A stretch of 64,000 bases of DNA from Limnohabitans sp. Rim8 (lineage in GTDB: Bacteria; Pseudomonadota; Gammaproteobacteria; Burkholderiales; Burkholderiaceae_C), in NCBI RefSeq assembly GCF_945869175.1, contig NZ_CAMBNZ010000002.1, positions 1-64,000 of the forward strand, read 5' to 3'. Position numbers and translations under genes: made by a program. The notes below the pieces were generated by a model. That model saw nothing but the letters and a program-made list of their open reading frames with translations. It made no database searches and was not told the origin of the DNA. This document shows, one piece after another, positions 29,468 to 37,577 of the stretch (its first letter is position 1; every line of letters starts with the position of its first letter).

Positions 29468-30364
29468 TCAGGCCACGCCGTTACGCTGCAACCAGGCCAG
29501 CAAGCGCTGCCAGCCATCGTCTGCCGCCGCTTTGCGGTAACTGGGACGGTAATCGGCATGGAAAGCATGAGGGGCCTCAGGATAAACCACAAACTCGCTG
29601 GCTTTGGCCGCTGCTGACCCTTGGGCCAATTCAGCCTTCATCTTATCAACCGTGTCAAGGGGGATGCCAGTGTCCGCCGCGCCGTACAAACCCAGCACCG
29701 GAGCCTTCAGGCTGCCCACCAAAGCCAGCGGGTGCGCGGGCGTCTGCGCCGTGGTGTTGCCGACCAGGCGCCCATACCAGGCCACGCCCGCTTTGATCTT
29801 GGGCTGATGCGCCGCATACAGCCAAGTGATGCGCCCACCCCAGCAAAAACCGGTGATGGCCAGTTTGTCGGTGTTGCCACCCTGGGCTGCGGCCCAAGCC
29901 ACCGTGGCATCCAGATCGCCCATGACCTGCGCATCGGGCACTTTGGCGATGATTTCGGCTTGCAGCTTGGCGAGTTCGCCGTATTCGTTGGGGTCGCCCT
30001 GGCGCACAAAGAGCTCTGGCGCAATGGCCAAATACCCGGCATGGGCCAAACGGCGCGTGACGTCGGCAATGTACTCGTGCACCCCAAAAATCTCGGAGAT
30101 CACCAGCACCACCGGCAAACCGGTCTTGCCCGCAGGGGCGCTGCGGTAAGCGGGCATCTTGAAGCCATTCACATCGATGGTCACTTCACCAGAAACCAGG
30201 CCCTCCGCACGGGTTTTGATCGCTGTTTGCGCCATAAGGGGCATGGCCGCAGCGGCATAACCCACACCCAAAGCCGCTTTCAAAGCCGTACGTCGGGTGG
30301 CCACAGCGTCTCCCGGGTGTCCGCCCAGCAGGGCTTGCGTGTCTTCGATCCAATCGTTGTTCAT
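29468..30364 (-). CDS. Dienelactone hydrolase family protein
   Basis: VISEIFGVHEYIADVTRRLAHAGYLAIAPELF, ITGFCWGGRITWLYAA, PHAFHADYRPSY; N-terminal leader. Confidence 0.9.
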   Translation of the reverse strand: MNNDWIEDTQALLGGHPGDAVATRRTALKAALGVGYAAAAMPLMAQTAIKTRAEGLVSGEVTIDVNGFKMPAYRSAPAGKTGLPVVLVISEIFGVHEYIADVTRRLAHAGYLAIAPELFVRQGDPNEYGELAKLQAEIIAKVPDAQVMGDLDATVAWAAAQGGNTDKLAITGFCWGGRITWLYAAHQPKIKAGVAWYGRLVGNTTAQTPAHPLALVGSLKAPVLGLYGAADTGIPLDTVDKMKAELAQGSAAAKASEFVVYPEAPHAFHADYRPSYRKAAADDGWQRLLAWLQRNGVA

Positions 30365-30456
30365 GTCAGCGCTCCAACATCATTGCGTTCAAAAAAGAAA
30401 TCATCTTGGCACAAGGGCCTATTTATGGCCAGACCCAGCCCCCTTAAACTGCCCCC

Positions 30457-31134
30457 ATGCCCAACACAGCAAGCCCTGTTTTGTATTCCTTTCGCCGCTG
30501 CCCTTATGCCATGCGGGCCCGTTTGGCCTTGCAAGTGAGCCAAGTGGCCTACGAACACCGGGAAATCGTGCTGAAAAACAAGCCCGCGCACATGTTGGCC
30601 TTGTCCCCCAAAGGCACCGTGCCGGTGCTTTGGCTTTCTGATGCCAGTGGCGCCAGGGTACTGGATCAAAGTCTGGACATCATGCTTTGGGCACTGGCCC
30701 AACATGACCCCTTGGGTTGGCTGCCGACGTCTCCAGAGGAAATGAGTTCTGCTTTGGCATGGGTTGCCTTGAACGACGGGCGCTTCAAACAGCAGCTGGA
30801 CCGCTACAAATACCCCCTTCGGTTTGGCCTGAACTCAGGCACTCAGGACCGGGACTTGGGCAGTGATTTTCTTTGGCAAATCAACACGCATCTGCAGAAA
30901 AATGACTTTCTGACCGGCGCCCGATGGGGCCTGACCGATGCCGCGCTGGCACCTTTTGTCAGACAGTTTGCACATGTCGACCCTGTGTGGTTCGCCTCGC
31001 AAGCGTGGTCTGCATTGCGTGTTTGGCTAGAGAACTTCGAAAACTCTCCCGGCTTTCTGAAGGCCATGCAAAAAATTGACCTGTGGCGAGCCGATAAATT
31101 TCATGGCGAAGCCTTTCAACCTGGAGACACCTGA
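30457..31134 (+). CDS. Glutathione S-transferase family protein
   Basis: LYSFRRCPYAMRARLAL, HMLALSPKGTVPVLWL. Confidence 0.88.
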   Translation: MPNTASPVLYSFRRCPYAMRARLALQVSQVAYEHREIVLKNKPAHMLALSPKGTVPVLWLSDASGARVLDQSLDIMLWALAQHDPLGWLPTSPEEMSSALAWVALNDGRFKQQLDRYKYPLRFGLNSGTQDRDLGSDFLWQINTHLQKNDFLTGARWGLTDAALAPFVRQFAHVDPVWFASQAWSALRVWLENFENSPGFLKAMQKIDLWRADKFHGEAFQPGDT

Positions 31135-31136
31135 AT

Positions 31137-31580
31137 ATGAAAAAACTGCTGATCCTTTGCGCTTTTGTGACCTTGTCTTGGCCCTGCATGGCACGAGACT
31201 CCACCGCTGATGTTTCGCCTCCCGAATGGTTCAGCCTAGCTCGCCAAGCCATTGAGATGAAGAACTACGATTTGGCAATCCAGGTCCTCTCGCAAGCCCC
31301 TGAAAAACAATCAGCCGATTGGCATAACCTGATGGGCTACAGCTTGCGTCTGAAAACACCCCCACAGTTGATGATGGCCGAACGGCATTACCAAGCCGCG
31401 CTGGAAAAAAATCCGATGCACTTGGGCGCTCTGGAGTATTACGGCGAACTGCTTTTGTTGAAAAAGGATTTGTACGGCGCACAAACCCTGTTAAAGCGGC
31501 TTGAAAAGGCTTGCACTTCAGGGTGCGAGGAGCTGAACGATCTGCAAAAAAGCATTGCAGAGTTCAAAACCAAGAATTGA
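31137..31580 (+). CDS. Small secreted TPR-like protein (copy 1)
   Basis: N-terminal signal peptide, NYDLAIQVL...SADWHNLMGYSLR...ALEYYGELLLLKKDLYGAQTLLKRLEKACTSGCEEL. Confidence 0.78.
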   Translation: MKKLLILCAFVTLSWPCMARDSTADVSPPEWFSLARQAIEMKNYDLAIQVLSQAPEKQSADWHNLMGYSLRLKTPPQLMMAERHYQAALEKNPMHLGALEYYGELLLLKKDLYGAQTLLKRLEKACTSGCEELNDLQKSIAEFKTKN

Positions 31581-31622
31581 TCTTTTTAAACCTGAACCCA
31601 GCTCTGAAGGAGAAACCTCTCA

Positions 31623-32072
31623 ATGAAAAAACAATTGGCTCTTGTCATTCTCTGCGCTGCCTCATGGGCCAGCATGGCCGCCGACACACCATCCGCTCCC
31701 GGTTCGGCTTCATCCTCTTGGCTTGCCCAAGCTCGGCAAGCCGTTGAGGGGAAAAATTACGATTTAGCCATCCAAGTGCTGAATCAATCCAATGACAAAG
31801 CCTCTGCCGACTGGCATAACCTGATGGGTTACAGCTTGCGCAAAAAGACACCGCCTGATTTGCCCGCTGCCGAAAAAAATTACCAGATGGCTTTGGAAAA
31901 AGACCCCAAGCACCGTGGCGCCTTGGAGTATTACGGTGAGTTGTTGCTGTTAAAAAATGATTTACCAGGCGCCGAAATCCTGCTGCAGCGCCTGGAAAAA
32001 GCCTGCTTTTTTGGCTGCGAAGAACTCCGTGACCTGAGAAAAAGTGTGGCGGACTTCAAAGCCAAAAAATGA
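31623..32072 (+). CDS. Small secreted TPR-like protein (copy 2, tandem paralogue)
   Basis: Same architecture and long identical blocks as copy 1 (SADWHNLMGYSLR, GALEYYGELLLLK). Confidence 0.78.
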   Translation: MKKQLALVILCAASWASMAADTPSAPGSASSSWLAQARQAVEGKNYDLAIQVLNQSNDKASADWHNLMGYSLRKKTPPDLPAAEKNYQMALEKDPKHRGALEYYGELLLLKNDLPGAEILLQRLEKACFFGCEELRDLRKSVADFKAKK

Positions 32073-32075
32073 GCT

Positions 32076-34922
32076 TCAGTGGGCCTGCTCCCAATTGGGG
32101 CCAAAGCCCACTTCGGCCAACAGCGGCACCTTCAAATTGGCCACACCGGCCATGATGCGCGGCACCTCGGTGCGCACCCACTCGACTTCTGACTCAGGCA
32201 CTTCGAAGACCAGTTCATCGTGTACCTGCATGATGACCTTGGTGGTCTTGCCTTGCGCGTCCAGTGCTTTTTGCACCGCAACCATGCTCAGCTTGATCAG
32301 GTCGGCCGCTGTGCCCTGCATGGGCGCGTTGATGGCGGCCCGCTCGGCCCCGGCGCGGCGGGGGCCGTTGGGGCTGTTGATTTCGGGCAAGACCAAGCGC
32401 CTGCCAAATACGGTCTGCACATAGCCCAAGGCTTTGGCCTGCTCGCGGGTCGCATCCATGTAGTGTTTGACGCCCGCAAAACGTTCGAAGTAGCGGGTGA
32501 TGTAGTTCTTGGCGGCGGTGTTGTCAATGGCAAGCGCCTTGGCCAAACCGAAGGCGCTCATGCCGTAAATCAAGCCAAAATTGATGGTTTTGGCGTATCG
32601 GCGCTGTTCGCTGCTCACCGTGTCGGGCGTTGCGCCAAACACCTCGGCCGCGGTGGCTTTGTGCACATCCAGGCCTTCATGGAAGGCCTTGAGCAAGGCC
32701 GCATCGTCGCTCAGGTGTGCCATGATGCGCAGCTCGATCTGGCTGTAGTCGGCGCTCGCAATCACGCAGCCTGCAGGGGCCACAAAGGCCTCGCGCACCT
32801 TGCGCCCCTCGGCGGTGCGCACCGGGATGTTTTGCAGGTTGGGCTCGTTGCTCGACAAGCGGCCGGTGACGGCCACGGCCTGCGCGTAATGCGTGTGCAC
32901 ACGCCCCGTGCGCGGCAAGGCCAACTGGGCCAGCTTGTCGGTGTAGGTGCCCTTCAACTTACTCAAACTGCGGTGCTCCAGAATGCGGGCGGGCAACGGG
33001 TAGTCTTCGGCCAGTTTTTCCAGCACCTCTTCGTCGGTGCTGCGCGCACCGGTGGCGGTTTTTTTGACGACGGGCAAGCCCAGTTTGTCAAAAAAGATCT
33101 CGCCCAACTGTTTGGGGCTGGCCAGGTTGAAAGGCTGGCCAGCGATCTCGTAGGCCTCGGTTTCAAGCTGCACGATGCGCTCGCCCAGTGCCTGGCTTTG
33201 CGCGGCCAGTGTGGGGGCGTCGATCAACACACCGTTGCGCTCGATGTGGTACAGCGCCTCGCTGGTCGCGATTTCCAATTCGTACACGTACTTCAGCCCT
33301 GCATGCGCTTCGATCTGCGGCCACAGCGCCAGGTGCACGTCCAGGCACTGGTCCGAGTCTTCGCAAGAATAATGCGCCGCCTTGTCCACATCCACCTGCG
33401 CAAACGGGATCTGTTGCGCACCTTTGCCGCACAGGTCTTCATACGTCACACCCCGGCGACCCACATGCCGCTCGGCCAAGCTGGAGAGGCCATGCGGCTT
33501 GTGCACTTCGAGCACATAGCTTTCCAGCATGGTGTCGTGGGCATAGCCCTGCACCTCGATGCCGTGGTTGGCGAACACATGGCGGTCGTATTTGATGTTT
33601 TGACCCAATTTCAAGCGCGCGGGGTTTTCCAGCCAGGGCTTGAGCTTGGCCAGCACTTCCGTCAGCGGTAACTGCTCGGGTGCACCCGGGCCCTTGTGGG
33701 CCAGCGGAATGTAAGCCGCCTCACCGGGCGTGACGCTGAGCGAAATGCCCACGATTTCGGCACGCATGGCGTCCAGCGAAGTCGTTTCGGTATCGATGGC
33801 CGTGAGCGGCGCTTGCTCGATGCGGGCCAGCCACTGGTCAAATATCGCCCAGTCGAGCACCGTGTCGTATTTCAAGTCGCCTTGCACGGCGCTGGCGGCG
33901 CTGTTCAACTCGGGCAAGGCCTCTGGCGCTTCTTCTTGGGCCGAGCCAAACAAGTCGCCCATGCCCGTGTCTTTGGGCTTGGCGGTTTTGGCTTTAGGCG
34001 AAGGCGCGGGCACAGCACCACCCAGCGATTGCACCAAACCCTTGAAGCCGTAGGTCTGGTAAAAGTTCAACAACTTTTCTTTGTCTGGTTCGTGCAGGTG
34101 CAAACTGGCCAGCGACGGCAAACCCGGCACCCAGGCACTCAAATCGCAATCGGTTTTCATGGTGACAAGCGCCCGGCCCTTGGGCAACCAATCCACCGCT
34201 TGACGCAAGTTCTCGCCTGCCACACCCTTGATCTCTTGGGCATTCTCCATGAGCTTGTCGAGCGAGCCGTATTCCAGCAGCCACTTGGCGGCCGTCTTGG
34301 GCCCCACCTTGGCCACACCTGGCACGTTGTCCACCGTGTCGCCCACCAGCGTCTGGTAGTCGATCATGAGGGAGGGCGGCACGCCAAACTCTTCGGTCAC
34401 TCCCGCCACATCGCGCACCTTGCCGTTCATGGTGTCGATGATGGTGATGTGCGCATTCACCAGCTGACTCAAGTCCTTGTCGCCGCTGGACACCGTGACT
34501 TGGATGCCCTGCTGGGCGGCCACATGGGCCAACGTGGCGATCACGTCGTCGGCCTCCACGCCCGGCACATCCAGCACCGTCCAGCCCATCAGGCGCACCA
34601 GTTCGTGGATGGGCTCGATCTGGGTGCGCAAATCGTCGGGCATGGGGCTGCGGTTGGCCTTGTACGCTGGGTACATCTCATCGCGAAAAGTGGGGCCCTT
34701 GGCGTCGAACACGCACACGGCATAAACGGCTGGCACATCCTTGCGCAGCCGCTCCATCATGTTGATCATGCCGCGAATGGCCCCGGTAGCGGGGCTGTTG
34801 GGGTCGCCCGGCACAGCCCGCAGGTCCGGCATGGCATGGAAGGCGCGGTACAGGTAACTGGAGCCGTCGACCAGCAAGAGGCTGGCTTGGGGGGATGCAG
34901 ATTCAGGGGTGTTTTCGCTCAT
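32076..34922 (-). CDS. polA: DNA polymerase I
   Basis: 5'-3' exo, 3'-5' exo (AIDTETTSLDAMRAEIVGISL) and polymerase motifs (SADYSQIELRIMAHLS, QVHDELVFEVP); ATG at 34922. Confidence 0.97.
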   Translation of the reverse strand: MSENTPESASPQASLLLVDGSSYLYRAFHAMPDLRAVPGDPNSPATGAIRGMINMMERLRKDVPAVYAVCVFDAKGPTFRDEMYPAYKANRSPMPDDLRTQIEPIHELVRLMGWTVLDVPGVEADDVIATLAHVAAQQGIQVTVSSGDKDLSQLVNAHITIIDTMNGKVRDVAGVTEEFGVPPSLMIDYQTLVGDTVDNVPGVAKVGPKTAAKWLLEYGSLDKLMENAQEIKGVAGENLRQAVDWLPKGRALVTMKTDCDLSAWVPGLPSLASLHLHEPDKEKLLNFYQTYGFKGLVQSLGGAVPAPSPKAKTAKPKDTGMGDLFGSAQEEAPEALPELNSAASAVQGDLKYDTVLDWAIFDQWLARIEQAPLTAIDTETTSLDAMRAEIVGISLSVTPGEAAYIPLAHKGPGAPEQLPLTEVLAKLKPWLENPARLKLGQNIKYDRHVFANHGIEVQGYAHDTMLESYVLEVHKPHGLSSLAERHVGRRGVTYEDLCGKGAQQIPFAQVDVDKAAHYSCEDSDQCLDVHLALWPQIEAHAGLKYVYELEIATSEALYHIERNGVLIDAPTLAAQSQALGERIVQLETEAYEIAGQPFNLASPKQLGEIFFDKLGLPVVKKTATGARSTDEEVLEKLAEDYPLPARILEHRSLSKLKGTYTDKLAQLALPRTGRVHTHYAQAVAVTGRLSSNEPNLQNIPVRTAEGRKVREAFVAPAGCVIASADYSQIELRIMAHLSDDAALLKAFHEGLDVHKATAAEVFGATPDTVSSEQRRYAKTINFGLIYGMSAFGLAKALAIDNTAAKNYITRYFERFAGVKHYMDATREQAKALGYVQTVFGRRLVLPEINSPNGPRRAGAERAAINAPMQGTAADLIKLSMVAVQKALDAQGKTTKVIMQVHDELVFEVPESEVEWVRTEVPRIMAGVANLKVPLLAEVGFGPNWEQAH

Positions 34923-34982
34923 CCCCCAATTGTGTACCGGGATCAAGGCAAGACCGTCAATCCACCTCATGATTGGGTGGCC

Positions 34983-35218
34983 GGGCCTGCGCCTGGGCGA
35001 TATGGCCAAGCGAAGCGCTGCGACCACTGACGACCCTCCAGACAGTGTGTGGGGCCTGCGTTGAGGCGATGTGGCAAAGCGAAGCGCCTCTGAGCCTCGG
35101 CGGAGCCACCACACACCATCGCCCCGACAAATGCAAACCCGTTAAGGACTGACGGCACAGGGCCTCAGAGGCGCTTCGCTTTGCCACATCGGCCCCGCGC
35201 CGTCAGCCCTTAACGGGT
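34983..35218. repeat. Interleaved inverted/direct repeat array between polA and thrB
   Basis: Arm A 35067-35094 is the perfect reverse complement of A' 35164-35191 (28 bp); arm B 35137-35156 pairs with B' 35199-35218 with one mismatch; degenerate direct copy of A at about 34983-35019. Confidence 0.85.
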
Positions 35219-35301
35219 CATTGGGAGCTTTTCGCCCTCTACAATCGTTACTTTCCCACCTCAGCCAGCAACCTCCTGGCGCTTTGACGGTTTTCTCCCC
35301 C

Positions 35302-36264
35302 ATGGCGGTATTCACCGAAGTCACCGAAACCCAGGCCAACGACCTGATGCAAGCCCTGAACCTGGGGAACTTGACTGCTTTGCGCGGCATTGAAGGCGGC
35401 ATCGAAAACACCAACTACTTCGCCACGACCGAGCAAGGTGAGTACGTGCTCACCCTGTTCGAGCGCCTGACTCAAGAACAACTGCCGTTTTACCTGTACC
35501 TGATGAAACACTTGGCCAGCCAAGGCATCCCGGTGCCCAACCCGGCGGCCAACCGCGATGGCGACATCTTGCACACCGTGAGTGGCAAACCGGCCGCCGT
35601 GGTGAACAAACTCGCTGGCAAAAGCCAATTGCAACCCCAAGCCGCGCATTGTGCTGGCGTGGGCGACATGCTGGCCCGCATGCACCTGGCCGGAGCCGAC
35701 TACAACCGCAGCCAGCCCAATTTACGCGGCCTCAATTGGTGGAACGACACCGTGCCCTTGGTGCTGCCCTATTTGGATGGCGATCAAGCCGCGTTGCTGC
35801 GCAGCGAACTGGCGTTCCAAAACCACATCGCGGTCGGTGCCGCGTATGCCGCTTTGCCGCGTGGGCCGGTTCATGCCGACCTGTTCCGGGACAACGTGAT
35901 GTTCGACGGTGAGCAACTCACCGGCTTTTTTGACTTCTATTTCGCTGGTGTGGACACCTGGCTGTTTGATTTGGCCGTCTGCCTGAACGACTGGTGCATC
36001 GATTTGCCCACTGGCGTGCATGACAGCGGCCGCACCCAAGCCATGCTGAGCGCCTACAACCAAGTTCGCCCACTGACTGCCTGCGAGCGTGACCTGCTGC
36101 CTGCCCTTTTGCGGGCAGGGGCTTTGCGTTTTTGGATTTCACGCCTGTGGGACTACCATCTGCCCCGTGAGGCGTCCATGCTCAAACCCCACGACCCAAC
36201 TCACTTTGAACGCGTATTGCGCGGCCGGGTCCGGCACCCGCTCTGTGCCTCTGCCCTGATCTGA
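35302..36264 (+). CDS. thrB: Homoserine kinase (ThrB/aminoglycoside phosphotransferase type)
   Basis: MAVFTEVTETQANDLMQALNLGNLTALRGIEGGIENTNYFATT, GPVHADLFRDNVMFDGEQLTGFFDFYFAG. Confidence 0.95.
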   Translation: MAVFTEVTETQANDLMQALNLGNLTALRGIEGGIENTNYFATTEQGEYVLTLFERLTQEQLPFYLYLMKHLASQGIPVPNPAANRDGDILHTVSGKPAAVVNKLAGKSQLQPQAAHCAGVGDMLARMHLAGADYNRSQPNLRGLNWWNDTVPLVLPYLDGDQAALLRSELAFQNHIAVGAAYAALPRGPVHADLFRDNVMFDGEQLTGFFDFYFAGVDTWLFDLAVCLNDWCIDLPTGVHDSGRTQAMLSAYNQVRPLTACERDLLPALLRAGALRFWISRLWDYHLPREASMLKPHDPTHFERVLRGRVRHPLCASALI

Positions 36265-36268
36265 CACC

Positions 36269-37069
36269 ATGAACCTGCAAATCGTTCCCACCCGCGCTGG
36301 CCTCAAATGGGCTCGCCAAGGCATTCGCACCTTTTGGCGGCAGCCTTTGGCCATGTCTGGCCTGTTCTTTTTGTTCATGGCCACCGTGTCGGTGGTGTCC
36401 ATGGTGCCTTTCATTGGGGGGGCCTTGGCCTTGGTGGTTTTACCGGCCCTCACACTGGGCATGATGGCGGCGACCCAGGTGGCCTCCGACGGCAAGTTCC
36501 CAATGCCCAGCGTGCTGTTTGTGGCCTTCAAATCGGGACCACACCGCCAAACCATGTTCATTCTGGGCGGTTTGTATGCCGTGATTTTTTTGGTGGTGAT
36601 GGGTTTATCCACACTGGCCGATGGTGGCACCTTTGCCAAGGTTTACTTTGGCGGTGCCCCCATGACGCCTGAAGTGGTCAGTACCGACGCGTTTCAGACC
36701 GCCTTGTGGGTGTCCATGTTGTTTTATTTACCGCTGTCCATGATGTTCTGGCATGCACCGGCCTTGGTGCATTGGTACGGCATGCCTGCCGTCAAAAGCC
36801 TGTTTTTCAGCTTTGTGGCGTGTTGGCGCAACCTCAAAGCCTTCACCGTTTATGTGTTCGCCTGGGGTGTGGTTTTCATGACGGCCGGGGTTTTGGCCAT
36901 GCTCATCGCCACCTTGCTGGGCAATCCGGGCCTGATGATGGCCACCTTCATGCCTATGGCACTGATGGTGGCGGCCATGTTCTTCACGTCCATGCTGTTT
37001 TCGGTACGCGATTGTTTCGCAACCGATGTCTTCGACGAACCACCCACCAACGCAGGGCAGCCCGACTGA
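36269..37069 (+). CDS. BPSS1780-like integral membrane protein
   Basis: Start NLQIVPTRAGLKWARQGIRTFWRQPLAMSGLFFLF and multiple TM helices. Confidence 0.75.
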   Translation: MNLQIVPTRAGLKWARQGIRTFWRQPLAMSGLFFLFMATVSVVSMVPFIGGALALVVLPALTLGMMAATQVASDGKFPMPSVLFVAFKSGPHRQTMFILGGLYAVIFLVVMGLSTLADGGTFAKVYFGGAPMTPEVVSTDAFQTALWVSMLFYLPLSMMFWHAPALVHWYGMPAVKSLFFSFVACWRNLKAFTVYVFAWGVVFMTAGVLAMLIATLLGNPGLMMATFMPMALMVAAMFFTSMLFSVRDCFATDVFDEPPTNAGQPD

Positions 37070-37074
37070 TGCGT

Positions 37075-37551
37075 TCAGTGGTGGTGGCCATGCGCACCAT
37101 GCGCGTGGCGGTGCGTGATCTCTTCGGCTGAAGCAGCCCGCACTTCCTGCACCGTCAAGCTGAGTGTCAGGTGCTGACCGGCCCAAGGGTGGTTGGCATC
37201 CAAAATCACCTTGTCGCCCTTGATCTTGACCACGTTGAACACCTGCTCATGGCCCTCGGCCGAGCGGCCCCGCAGTTGGCCCCCCACTTTCACACCCGGC
37301 GGAAACTCGCTTTTGGGAATGGTTTGCACCAGGCTCTCGTCGCGCTCGCCAAAGGCGTCGGCCGGGGCCAGCTTCAAGGTGGTGGTGAAACCCACTTCCT
37401 GGCCTTCGAGTGCGGCTTCGATTTTGGGGAAGGTGTTGTCATAACCGCCGTGCAGGTAGGACGTGGGCTCTTTCGTCTTGTCGAGCAACTGGCCTTGGGC
37501 GTTCACCACTTTGTGGTGCATGGTGACAACGGTGTCTTGGCTGATTTTCAT
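37075..37551 (-). CDS. slyD: FKBP-type peptidyl-prolyl cis-trans isomerase (SlyD-like)
   Basis: MKISQDTVVTMHHKVVNAQGQLLD, ANHPWAGQHLTLSLTVQEVR, His-rich C-terminus. Confidence 0.9.
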   Translation of the reverse strand: MKISQDTVVTMHHKVVNAQGQLLDKTKEPTSYLHGGYDNTFPKIEAALEGQEVGFTTTLKLAPADAFGERDESLVQTIPKSEFPPGVKVGGQLRGRSAEGHEQVFNVVKIKGDKVILDANHPWAGQHLTLSLTVQEVRAASAEEITHRHAHGAHGHHH

Positions 37552-37577
37552 GGGAAGCTTTCAAACAGTGAACAGGG

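Noticed and set aside
32220-33671. 483-aa ORF antisense to polA (and 33696-35030)
   Set aside because: Antisense to a confidently identified polA; no recognisable domain.
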